The notes beneath the pieces are model-generated. The model saw only the letters and a program-made list of their open reading frames with translations, had not been told where the DNA came from and ran no database searches. Of a stretch of 64,000 nt of DNA, positions 10,028 to 20,599 are shown in pieces (positions within the stretch are counted from its first letter, which is position 1; every line of letters begins with the position of its first letter). The translations under genes were made by a program, and so were the position numbers. The DNA comes from Lepidodermella squamata (taxonomy: Eukaryota; Gastrotricha): positions 744,001 to 808,000 of the forward strand of contig JBLDXI010000048.1 in assembly GCA_047495785.1 (NCBI GenBank). Direction: 5' to 3'.

Positions 10028-12851
10028 ATGCGTATTTTCCTATTTATTATCGCATGTTTATTGCTATGCTCATCCTCGGGCGCCTTCCCCCAATATATCA
10101 AGTATCCAGTGCTAAAGAATGCGAATCCGGCAATCCAACCGATAAATTTGACATTCTATGAGAGCTCTTACGATGGCTTTACGCCAGGTCAACCCCCGGC
10201 GACTCCTTGGCCTCTGCCTATTCCTTATACAATTAACAATGGGACGTGGTATAAAGACACGATAGGCGACTGCGATCTCAGTAAGTTCCGCATATTATGT
10301 TTATTATTAGAAATCCGATCAACTGTAAGTGTGCTTTTTGTCACAGCCGCCGCTGAGCGTGGAAACGTAAAAGAGGCCATAGCCGAGATCGAGGCGGTCA
10401 CTTGCTTGCGATTCGAAGAAAAATCGTCAATCGACATCAACCAAACTAACTCGATAGCTTTTATTCGACAGATGTGAGCTATACTCTTCTCTTTCAAAGC
10501 ATGGCCAGTCATCTCGGCATTATAACATTGTTTTTAGAAGCGACGAAGGCTATCACAGCACAAATTATCCGCTAAAGTTCATTGGCTTTGCAATTACGTC
10601 TAGCGGCGACAAATATTCAGCGATCGGGGTTAGTTTGCTCAATCACATTGATGATGCGAGACGTAATGTGTTCTATTCAGGCGCGATTTCTGATTCGAAA
10701 AATCGGCTTCGTTCTCGGACTGACGCACGAGGTCAGACGACCTGACCGCGATCAATACATAATACCTCTTCCAGGTCAAGAAGACCGGTGTGTTTTTACA
10801 TATACCTTATAAGAGACATTATTGTAACGCCGTAATTTATTGTTTTCAGCCTACCAATCAATCATGCGCAGACTTATTACAACTTCACTCCATTCGATTA
10901 CGAGTCGATTTTCAATCCGGTTTTCGCCGGGAGTTATTCTGATGGAAAGGTTCCTGAATGGCATTCGCCCGATGCCCGTTATCACCCGACAATCGGCATG
11001 CCTGCCTACCTTTCACTGTATGATTCCTACAAGCTGAACAAACTCTACAAATGCTTTGGCAAGTGATATTTTTGACAACAATTCAGGAAACTAATTTCGT
11101 CTTTCAATCGATCATCTTTCGTAGATAAGTGTGGCAGCACAACAATTTCGTGCAAAAATGGTGGCTATCCAAATCCGAGTGTGAACTGCACGAAATGCGT
11201 GTGCCCGGCTGGTCTTGGTCTTGATTTGTGCGATGCTCCGTTCCCGACGAACCCGAATACGAGCTGCGGCGGTGAAATTTATGTCAAGCCATGTACTAGC
11301 GTTGATATTTCCGCCGATGCTAAAACAACGCCTAAAAAGTGTTCTTGGCTCGTCAAAACGGTTCGTTTCCTATAGTTAACTGGAGATTATTTCCAATTAT
11401 TGTTTCGGGCTTTCAGGAAAATTCGAGTGGCCTCGTTTTCGGGTTCCCCGACTGGCCTGGTTTTGAATATATGCGTAAGTAATTAGGCATTAATGTCGTT
11501 ATATCACCGCTGAATATTTTTCGTTAAAGAGCTCATGCTTTGTGTAAACTTCTTCCTCATACGAGACCTGGGAGCCGAGGGATATCCCGGGTTCAGGTAA
11601 TACATCAATATATTATTGAATCCGAGTTATTTTCCGTGAGTAATAGGTACTGCTATGCCAGCGCGAATCAGGGTCGTGTTTACGTGACGAACAAAAACCA
11701 GGCGTTGGTGTATGCCCACCTGCCGTATCGAGGGAGATGGGAGACCGGAACAGTCACGGTTTTCGCGACTTGCCCTGGCGTGAAAGCGACTGAGCTGAGC
11801 AAGGAATGCCGAATCACACCAGGTGCATTCGACTACGAAGGAACACTGTTGAGCAAAACTGCGACTGGTGTCAGTTGCGAACGCTGGGACACTATTTCGA
11901 AGCAAGAATTTAATACTGTTCCGAGAGGTAACTTCACTGCAGCTGGAAATGGATGCCGACGTCAGAGAGGGAAGCCGCTGAGCTGCCTAAGTAACGGCAA
12001 TTATGTCAACTGCGAGAACGATGACAGAATCAAAAGCTGCTGTGAGTTTTTAGTTCGGGATTTCTGATAGTCTTTTACGATTTAAATTTGGCCTGTTAGT
12101 AATAGTTTAGTGACTTATAACTCAATCAGTGAATTAAACATAAATGTTGAAATTTTATTGAAAATTCAATCAGATTAACATAATTTATTGATGATACCTG
12201 TTTCAGCTCAACTTACTTTCCGTTGCATTAACTCTGTAACTGGCCAATTCGAAGGCTGCAGGCCGAACTGCTTGGAGGGCGAGACTCCTTTCAAGGAATG
12301 GACCACCCGTTTCACAGACACCTGCATCAAAGGCGTGAGTTGATTCAACATCGCTTTGCCAAACCTTGCAATTTTGGCCACAGAATGTCCGCAAATGCGT
12401 CAAAGGTTCGACTTTCCGCTGCATTTCGGGGGACCAAGGCTGCCAGCCCGGCGAGACCAAAATTGTAAGCTGCCATTTGCTCTTAGTATTTTCAATCATT
12501 CATAACATTTTACTTAGTCGCCGCTTTTCAACACATTTGCGGTCTTCGGTCGCAATCTGCTGGCCTGCAACCACAGAGCTGATCTCAACTGGGTTAGATC
12601 AATTTTCAGTAATTTCTCATTATTTTGTAATTTGTTGCGTCCTGGCAGAAATACATTCGCTGTTACCGCAACAAACCGGGCAAGCCGTTTGCCGACTGCC
12701 GGCGTGCAGATTTCGGGTGCAAATCGAATGAGGTTTTTTGTCTTTCTAGCTCCGACATACCGCAACATATTTGCCTCTTTTCTGTGTTTTCTAGGTCTCG
12801 GATCAAACTCCGCCCTACTCAGATCCCTACCAATGCTACAAAGGTGTTTGA
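10028..12851 (+). CDS. Astacin-like secreted multidomain protein, zinc site lost (copy 2)
   Basis: This is the tandem paralog of the gene at 4339. Exons are 10028-10280, 10347-10473, 10538-10628, 10681-10787, 10850-11058, 11125-11360, 11417-11474, 11530-11596, 11647-12041, 12207-12334, 12384-12464, 12518-12592, 12649-12732 and 12795-12851. Thirteen of the fourteen exon lengths equal those of copy 1 and the fifth is 3 nt longer; the product is 655 residues. The zinc motif reads RKIGFVLGLTH (about 163-173): the third His survives, while the first two and the Glu are replaced. The Met-turn is SIFNP. EGF-like, CUB, kringle-like and Cys-rich modules are intact. The intron after exon 5 begins with GC (TTTG|GCAAGT), a GC-AG intron, where copy 1 has GTACGT. 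A binding or scaffold role is inferred. Confidence 0.87.
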
Positions 12852-13836
12852 TTGCTATTCCGACTGATGACCGATGAAAAGCTATCTTCAACTAGATTAT
12901 GCAAGCTCTGAAAAACCTCTTAGTCTATTAAATTGACATGTTGCCAGTGTGATTTATTCCAACTGCATGATCAAACATATTTATTTTCCTTATGTTGAAG
13001 AAAGCAAAGTAGCTAGGCTTGATATATCTGAATGAAAATTATTTCTTAATAATTTGAGTCGATATTCTTGATTTAACGCGCATTCATTTGATTGTTCTGT
13101 TGATGAATTAAATTTCTTTGGAAGTGAACGAAATTAGTATTAACGATTTTTCGCTTTTGAATCATCAATATTAAAAACAATTCAACTGAGGATGGATGAC
13201 CTTCACTTTGCGAATTTATTACATTAATAATCAAACTATTTTCACCTGGTTATAGCCTTCCATGCAGCGTAACAAAATACGGTCACCCAGCGAATCTACA
13301 CAGAAACATAGTTATTATGAATCGCAGAAATTGGGAAGCTGGGGAATGTCGTAGAGTGGTTAGGGGTCTCCGGTTCAGCCCGCCAGTATGGAGTGCCATT
13401 TATAGAGAAAAACAGTGTCCACCTCTAGGCGAATCGACAAAACGGTTGCTACCCGCTATCAGTCGATTCTAAGCCATATCACAGCGTGGCGATTAATAAT
13501 CTTGGCTACTAATACCATGGCGTAGTGGGGATAAAAAAATGTTCATTTCTGGCCAGTAATAAACAATTTTTTACTCTAATACGATGCTTCATTCATTTTC
13601 TACGAATAAGTCAAGCGTGACTTTTTTCAGCTTTATTTCACAAAATGACTATTTAGCAATAGCAGAAGCAGAAAATGACGACCATGCACAGGCAAAACCT
13701 TACATTATGAATGCCTAGTTGCCTCTGTAGCTCAAGTGAAAAATTGATATTATTCAACATTTCTATTTATCAATGAGCTTTTGAGTTTTATTGTTGAACA
13801 TCAGTATTATCAGAAATATCAGATATTTTTCAGGAA
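12852..13836. other. Intergenic, nothing recognised
   Basis: AT-rich. A tRNA A-box-like string near 13330-13350 has no matching B box. No clear core promoter is seen before AKR2. Confidence 0.4.
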
Positions 13837-14919
13837 ATGTCTCTTAATAAAAAGTTGAACTCTGGTTATGAGTGTCCTATGCTCGGCCTTGGCACAGCCG
13901 AGGCGGGCAAGGACTCTGAGAAACTGAAATCAGCCCTGAAAGCCGCTATTAAAGCCGGTTATCGCCTTATCGACACGGCTGAGCTGTATCAAACTGAGGC
14001 CATTATTGGTGAAGCCCTCGAGGAACTCTATGCTGAAGGCGTTGTTAAACGTGAGGACATTTTCCTTACTTCGAAGCTATGGATGACAAGCCTGAACCCG
14101 AATACATTAATCGCTCATGTAAGTAAAACTTGCTTTAGTCTTGAGAGTATTTCAAATTGAAATTGGCGCTAATTGCGAAGAGTCTCGGATGAATAGTCTG
14201 ACCGCAGCGTATTCATCGCTTTGATTACTCTTTTCTCAATTATTCAGGTAAAAGGTCAGCTGGAAAGACTGAAAACGAGCTACTTGGACCTGGAACTGAT
14301 CCATTGGCCAATGCCATTCAAATCCATCGATCCCACGTTCCAAAGCGCCGAGTTCGATGAAAGTTTCACTTTGGAAGATACCTGGGCCAAGTTGGAAGAA
14401 CTCGTTGGTCTCGGTCTGATACGCTCGATTGGTGTGTCGAACTTCAACATCCCGCAACTTGAGAAATTGCTGAAATCCGCTAAAATCAAACCGGCTATGA
14501 ATCAGTGTGAAATGCACGTGTTTTTCCAGCAGCAAAAGCTCCAGAAATTCTGCCATGATCACGGCATTGATTTCACTGCCTATTCCCCGTTTGGCAACCC
14601 TGGCTTCGACATGTTCCCCATCAAGCGCGTCCACATTTTAGAAAATCCGATTCTGGCCGAAATTGGGTCGAAATACGGCAAAAAACCAGGCCAAGTTGCG
14701 TTAAGGTGGCTGGTTCAATTGGGTGTTTTCACGGTTCCTAAGAGCGTCACCCCTGCTAGGATTGAAGAGAATTTCAACATTTGGGACTTTGAGCTGACAG
14801 GCGACGACATGGCCAAGATCCGGTCGATGGATGAAGATGAGCGAATTCTGCATTTTGATTTCCTTCCAGCTTTGAAAGTTCATCCAAATTATCCATTTTT
14901 GGAGAAAGGAAGCTGTTGA
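13837..14919 (+). CDS. Aldo-keto reductase, AKR2 (intron-containing subgroup)
   Basis: Exons 13837-14118 and 14248-14919 join in phase 0 over a 129-nt intron; exon lengths (282 and 672 nt) are identical to AKR1 and the product is 317 residues. The tetrad Asp46/Tyr51/Lys80/His113 is intact, and the cofactor segment reads VPKSVTPARIEENF. It differs from AKR1 mostly by conservative changes (GTAEAG for GTLEGS near residue 20), so the pair looks like a fairly recent duplication carried 11 kb apart by the astacin block. AATAAA lies at 15002-15007. It converges on channel A, whose stop is 439 bp away. Confidence 0.93.
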
Positions 14920-15358
14920 TCCCAGATACAATTCGACTCGATCAATATGAATGAACATGATAATAACATTATATAAAATGATGTTCCACCTGCCACCTAT
15001 GAATAAAATTCACTAATCAGAATTCTGAAGCTTCTTCCATGTAAAATGCCTGAATTTATTATAATAAAAATAATCTGCCCGAAGCATGCTAAATTCACTC
15101 AGCGCTTAACTTATAGAGTCTCAAATTTTGGAATTAAAAAAACGTCTTGGGGCGGTGTTGCTTTTTTCGAGATGACGAAAATGCCGAGCTGAACGAACTC
15201 TTAGGAGAAATCGAGTTATCTTGTTCAGATTGCATGAATACTTATCGTTTATTTATGGAGATTTCGATTCAAGTTATAGAAGATTATTGAGGAAAATAAA
15301 TTATTCGATCTTGTCTTTATTGCTGTGGGCTGTGGAGCCCTGGACGCAATGCGAAGAT
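14920..15358. other. Convergent intergenic gap between AKR2 and channel A
   Basis: It holds the AKR2 polyadenylation signal (15002-15007). No gene is seen. Confidence 0.45.
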
Positions 15359-16860
15359 TCACAGTTCCTTCGCTCGAGGTATGACCAGGAACATGAATAC
15401 CGGAGTTAGAATAATTGCCATCAGGTAAATCGCAGCACTAACTCGATCGGCGAATCTAGCCAGAACGCGCCACTGCTTCTTGTTTCTTTTCTTGATTGCG
15501 TCTTTCGAAGTCAATGTCACCTCCAAGTATTCAGCAGCTTTAGGAAAGGAGTGAAGCTTACTTGCGATGATAATCAGGCATTTTGGTGGCGGACTCTTTT
15601 TTGTAGCCATAACAACAACTAAGGCCTGGCTTACTAGGGCTATGAGGCCGATGTAGGACATCTTGAACGGAATTAAGTTATAATGTTGTTAAACAGGCAG
15701 TAACAAACCATTAACATGATGTAAAGTGATAACAATGGAATTCCATCGCTGGACCTGTTGGGAAATGGGTAAAAAGGCCAAAAGTTATAGCCAAATTCTT
15801 ACTTTGGCAACTCTGCAGAAGTCATGTTCTGCAGAAAGTTAAAAAATCAATGTAGAGAACAAAAGGAAGGTCATTTTCTTACCAAGAAGACAGAATAAGC
15901 CAGTAAGCATGTAAATGATATTTCAATCTTGGGAATCTCAGTAATCTACAAAAACATCGTTCGAATTTATGAAAGTCGGGTATAATCGATCTTACTGGTA
16001 TTAGGAATACCGCCAATTCAACGATTGCAATTAGCAAGCTTGGAATAATGATATTGACGTAGTAGTAAAGAGGCCGCCTCTTTAGTAGTAATCTGTACTG
16101 TATTATTTGAAAATTATTGCTTCCAGATAAGGTCAAGTTGGCCTTTGCGCCTAAGAAGGCCCATTCGCCGTTCTCAGACCACGTTGCTAAGTGTCGCACG
16201 AATGGCTGATCTGCTAAACCCAAATCTTGCTCTGTTATGGGCAAGTACCAGGGCATAAGATTTATCGAACAAATTTGGTAGTCGAACGGATAATATGAAA
16301 GATCCAAGGGGCAAACTATTGATAACTCGCCCTGAGGGCAGTACATCGTCTCTCCGCTATTGTTAACAACAATTCTTTGATCCTTCTCCAATTCTAAATA
16401 ATTTCTGAAAATTAAAGGCTAATAATTTGTTTGATGCTATGCAAAGAATTTTACGCTGTTTGAATGTACAAATCTGGTCTCCAAATGGCTTCATTCGGAA
16501 ATAAAACACCTTGGACACATTTATGCTTTTCTGAATGGTTCCACGATAACAGCTCATCTCGCCAATTCTATTGTAGAAAATAAAAACAGTTTCGTATCAG
16601 CTACGAACAGCAGTTCAGAAAACTACTAAGGTGAAGTAGACGTCTAGGATTAATGTGTTCATTTGGGCGATGAACTGCTTTATACCGAGGAGGCCCAGCG
16701 AGACAGTTACTTTGACGGCATCTGATGACTTGTGACGTGGCCTCGAATTCGGAGAGTAATTTTCAATAATCATTCGCGTAACTTCGGATTCCGAAACATT
16801 GCAAGTTTTCGCCGCGGCCGATGATAAGAAAATGATCAGAAATGAACTGAAATTAACCAT
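15359..16860 (-). CDS. Cys-loop ligand-gated ion channel subunit, channel A
   Basis: Seven exons, read on the minus strand: 16860-16627, 16567-16455, 16404-15996, 15945-15883, 15828-15803, 15754-15709 and 15661-15359, giving 397 residues. A signal peptide is followed by the extracellular domain with the Cys-loop CPLDLSYYPFDYQIC (13 residues between the cysteines). M1 contains IIIPSLLIAIVELAVFLIP, M2 contains EISFTCLLAYSVFL, M3 begins GIPLLSLYIMLMMSYIG, and a short intracellular loop and M4 close the protein. There is no vicinal CC in a loop-C position. M2 is PKIE at -1' to 2', unlike the GEK of cation channels or PAR of anion channels. The 26-nt and 46-nt exons recur in the other three channel genes. 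Ligand and selectivity are unknown. I chose the internal ATG at 16860 because channel B starts there too. Confidence 0.87.
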
Positions 16861-17555
16861 CGCGTGATTTTTGACTATAAAACAGTGGCAATGAATAAAA
16901 ATGAGGATCATGAAATGGATCAATCTGCTCCTCAGGAACAAACAAGTTCAAAATACAAAAAAATCGGGAGATGCAATGGTTTTTATATTCAAAAAAGAGA
17001 AACGGGAAGTCAATATGGCCACGCAATATATGTAATTAATGGACGTCGATTAAAGAAATCGATAGCTGACAATAACTGATCGGCTATTGGAAAAACGTTC
17101 ACAGCTTCTGCTCTTCTCCATCAGCGTGATGCAGGTTCAAGCAAGGCAATTCAAACATTTGTTAAATTTTTTGAAATTGAAAACTGTATTTCTCCTCCGC
17201 GCGACTGGTTGTCCGTTGTATGTACCCTTTCGGGTATTGAGGAAGGCCAAGGGTTACCCAAAAATATAGTCTGGAGGCTCGCTACGCCGAAAGCAAGGTT
17301 TATTTCATCTACAAATAAAGCAGCAGCCTCACACCAAATATGTCGAAAGATTAATGTCTCTTCCTTTCAACTAGCAACCAGCGCAGCAGAAATAGACAGA
17401 GACGATGTTGAAGGGTTCAAGCTACATGCAAAAGTGCCTGTACATGCTATTTCGACACGAGCCAACAAAAATCGTTCGTTTTGAGTTTGTAACAAAAGTT
17501 CGCTATAACATCGGTTCTTTATCCCTTAGTTGCACTGAATATAAGGTTGATAACG
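16861..17555. other. Intergenic, no convincing gene
   Basis: Short open frames at 16864-17079, 17087-17269 and 17209-17484 lack recognisable domains, signal peptides or splice context. Confidence 0.4.
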
Positions 17556-18710
17556 TTAGAACCTCAAGGCGCGACTTTCATCAAATTGAGTTCGCAGATG
17601 AACCATCTCTTGTTCAATGGGCTGTGCGCATGCCATGTCCCATGTCGAGGAGCCGCTCCCTACCAACCACGAAACAACGCCTCTTGTGTTGGCAACTGTT
17701 TGCCCCGCGTTGACGTCCCAATTTGAATAGTTCAAGGCCTGGCCTGGTTTCGATTCCCAGTACCACGTACCAGAAGCTCTCGTCAAACCCATCCACGACG
17801 ACCACTGCTGACCTTGCCGTCTACCTGTGGGAGAAAAGCCCAGTTGCTAAGTGCGACAATCATGAAAAACTTTGATCTCCAGCAACTGCCAGCCATTCAT
17901 TCGGCAAATGTACATTGCATCGTCGTAGGTTGCCGCGAATGTGTAGTATTTGTAGCAGCTAGTACCGAACGATAGCTCACACCACTCTTTCATCGACATC
18001 TGGCAAACCGTATTGGCATTTGACCATTTGCTGCTTGGAACCCAGTTAAAATCTCCAGGGTTACTAAGAGCGTTCGGTGAAAGAACGGCAAAGGGTATAG
18101 CAGGATCATTCCTGTTTTGAGCTTCACTGATTTCCCAGTCAGATTCAGCTGGAAAATGTCTGAGTTAAGAGTTGGGGGAAACTTTCAATCAACTTACGAC
18201 ACATTGGGATTGAAGGGCACAAAGATGATTGATTAGTGACGGAGTCGACGCACCAAGGTTCGGGAAAAACAGTCGGCAGTAATTGTGATTAGTTGAGTAG
18301 TCAACGAATAGCTTTGCATCCGTGTAAGAAGTGGTTGACCAAACCTTGCAGTTGTTGCCAGCCATCGTTGTTGCTTGAAAGCCATGGTACTCGCGACCAT
18401 GCGGGGTGAATCTGCAGTTCAACGGCCAGCTGCTTGATATGGCTAAATCATGAGAGATGTTGACGACTATACGGCGGAAATTCGCTAATCAAAATCTCAC
18501 GCATTTCACACGTTGCCGCTCCAGATGCTGCTGTAAGTGATTAGTCCGACAGGTATACAAGCCAAAGCTGTTAGAGTCTAGCCAGCTAGGTGATGAATTG
18601 CCCTTTCGTGGAGTTGTTTCCCGGTGATCTGAATCAGGAATAAAATGTAAGCAGTCCTTCGATTAAATAAGCAAGGCTCACGTGCAGAAGGGCATATAGT
18701 ACAACAAGGT
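17556..18710 (-). pseudogene. Secreted kringle-like / C-type lectin gene, with an in-frame stop
   Basis: Minus-strand exons include 18710-18682, 18530-18501, one beginning at 18442 (to about 18196) and the large terminal exon (about 18150-17556). Exon 18442 reads CRFTPHGREYHGF...TTMAGNNCKVW...NYCR, a kringle-type Y.G..T..G..C..W...NYCR pattern closely like the module in the astacin-like genes. The terminal exon has a C-type lectin domain: SCYKYYTFAATYDDAMYICR, GWQLLEI, then WMGLTRASGTWYWE and LNYSNWD. Between LLEI and WMGL the frame stays open except for one TAG at 17847-17849. Either this is a pseudogene, or a very small intron (25-33 nt) removes the stop. The last Cys of the lectin fold is not visible. 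The 5' end with the signal peptide was not found, and the boundary after the kringle-like exon is unclear. Confidence 0.6.
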
Positions 18711-19528
18711 CTGCAGTGACGTAGAAAAAAATTACGTAGAATTAGCCCTCCTCATCGTTGTCAATCGACAACGTGGCGTGGCGATTGAAACATCAATTAG
18801 TTGATGGAAATAATTTATCACTAATTATTAATTAAGGCGAGTCGTAATCGCGCCACCTCCAGGCTTGCTGGACGAATTTTAGGCTCTTTCGTGTAAGGAA
18901 GAATTTTGCGGCAAAAATGATTAAGTTGCAGACAATCACTTTCCCGCGGAAAATCAACTTCAATCGACTTCAATCAACCATTACTTCAATCAATCATACA
19001 TTCAATCAACCGATCAAAATGAGCGGTGTGTTGGAATGAATCTGGGGGAGATGAATAAACACCTTGATTTAAGATTTCATCGAAAAGGGCAGCTGTTAAA
19101 GCCCTGTTGGGGCTAAATGCAAATATGGACACTCGCACAAAAAGAGAAACTCAGATCGCATTCTTGCTTGTAGCTTTAAGTGATATACACCGTTTATCTA
19201 CTACATTTTGATTTTTATGGTAGAAGTGAGCCTTTTTTCATTCAGTTGTCGATGGAGAGCACTTACTTGTGTAAGCGTTAATTTTACTTAAACTGAATTT
19301 TAATTAGATAAATCTGATCTGACAAATCTTATAATTTTAATCGAAAAACAAGGACTTGAAAACTAGATTAACAGTTTTAGTGTTTGCAAATAAATCGACA
19401 AACGTGCAACTTTATTTAGATTTGTAAACGCAAAAAACACAATTATCACAACATCTACTTATAGGATCTTACAAGTCCATCATCATTGTCTTTAATTGGT
19501 CTGTTATCTGTTTGCCACTGGTCAGCGC
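18711..19528. other. Intergenic, possible missing 5' exons of the lectin gene
   Basis: AT-rich, with short CAATCAA repeats near 18957-19015. No exon could be supported. Confidence 0.35.
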
Positions 19529-20470
19529 TTAGCAACTGCCTTTGTCAGAGAACGGGAAATCTGGATGGCCCATGAATGGCTGGAAACTGAAACAACGTTC
19601 ATTTTCATCCAGAGCCGCAATCTTCGCCATGTCATCGGCGCTCAGTTCAAAATCCCAAACGCTGAAATTGTCCTCAACGCGTTGCGGTGTCACACTTTTC
19701 GGGATCACAATAACGCCAAGCTGAAGGAACCAGCGGAGAACGACATGGCTTGCCTTTTTGCCGTATTTCGACCCAATTTCACTTAAAACCGAGTTGTTCA
19801 ACACATCAACAGCTCTTCGTGATGTACTCGAGGCACCTGGATTGCCAAACGGAGAGTATGCCGTAAAAGCAACGCACAGCCTCTTCATAGCCTCCCTCAG
19901 CTTGCCTTGCTGAAAAAACGGATGCATTTCACATTGGTTCATAGCCGGCTTGATTTTCGCATTTTTGACCAGCCGTTCAACCTGGGCAATGTTGAAGTTC
20001 GAGACGCCAATCGAGCGTATCAGACCGAGACCGACAGCTTCCTCCAATTTGGCCCAGGTTGCTTCGAAGGTGAAGTCAGTTTCGAGTTCTACGTTCCACT
20101 TAGCGTCCATGCTTCGAGCTGGTACTGGGAAGTGAAGCAAGTACAGGTCGATGTAATCAGTTTTCAACAGTTCCAACTGCTTCTTGATTTGCGCAATAAC
20201 ACCATCTGGCTTGAAGCTGGTTATCCATAACTTCGTGGTGATGAACATATCGCTTCGTTTGACAACTCCTTCCTTGTACAGCTTGTCCAGAGTTTCACCG
20301 ATAACGCCTTCGTTGTAGTAAAGCTGGGCTGTATCAACGTGCCGGTAGCCTTTTTTCACAGCGGCTTCCAGAGCGACTTTGAGTTCGGCTGGGTTCGATG
20401 CCATAAAAGTGCCGTAACCCAGCGTTGGGCATTCATAGCCAGAATTCAACTTGATGCTCTTAATTGCCAT
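19529..20470 (-). CDS. Aldo-keto reductase, AKR3 (intronless)
   Basis: Single exon, 313 residues. The tetrad is Asp46/Tyr51/Lys80/His113, the last in LYLLHFPVP. The substrate-loop region GNPGASSTSRRAVDVLNN is the most divergent in the array, and the partner-strand segment reads IPKSVTPQRVEDNF instead of PARxxxNF. It ends KGSC. A strong TATA box lies about 100 bp upstream at 20571-20578. Confidence 0.93.
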   Translation of the reverse strand: MAIKSIKLNSGYECPTLGYGTFMASNPAELKVALEAAVKKGYRHVDTAQLYYNEGVIGETLDKLYKEGVVKRSDMFITTKLWITSFKPDGVIAQIKKQLELLKTDYIDLYLLHFPVPARSMDAKWNVELETDFTFEATWAKLEEAVGLGLIRSIGVSNFNIAQVERLVKNAKIKPAMNQCEMHPFFQQGKLREAMKRLCVAFTAYSPFGNPGASSTSRRAVDVLNNSVLSEIGSKYGKKASHVVLRWFLQLGVIVIPKSVTPQRVEDNFSVWDFELSADDMAKIAALDENERCFSFQPFMGHPDFPFSDKGSC

Positions 20471-20570
20471 GATATGAAAACTTTAAACTGATTTTTTAGA
20501 ATATTTACCCAGAATATTAGCGGAATAACACAGTTAGAGCTAAAATGAAGCTTGCACCTGATGCGGCGAG

Positions 20571-20578
20571 CTTTTATA
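20571..20578 (-). promoter_or_regulatory. TATA box of AKR3
   Basis: TATAAAAG on the minus strand, set in GC-rich flanks (GCGTATAAAAGCTCGCCGC). A start site about 30 bases further on would leave a 5' UTR of about 70 nt before the ATG at 20470. Confidence 0.6.
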
Positions 20579-20599
20579 CGCATGTCGCCAGTGAGGGGA

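Noticed and set aside
13325-13365. A second tRNA-like or SINE head (GTAGAGTGGTTAGGGG)
   Set aside because: Only an A-box-like string; no B box within 100 bases.
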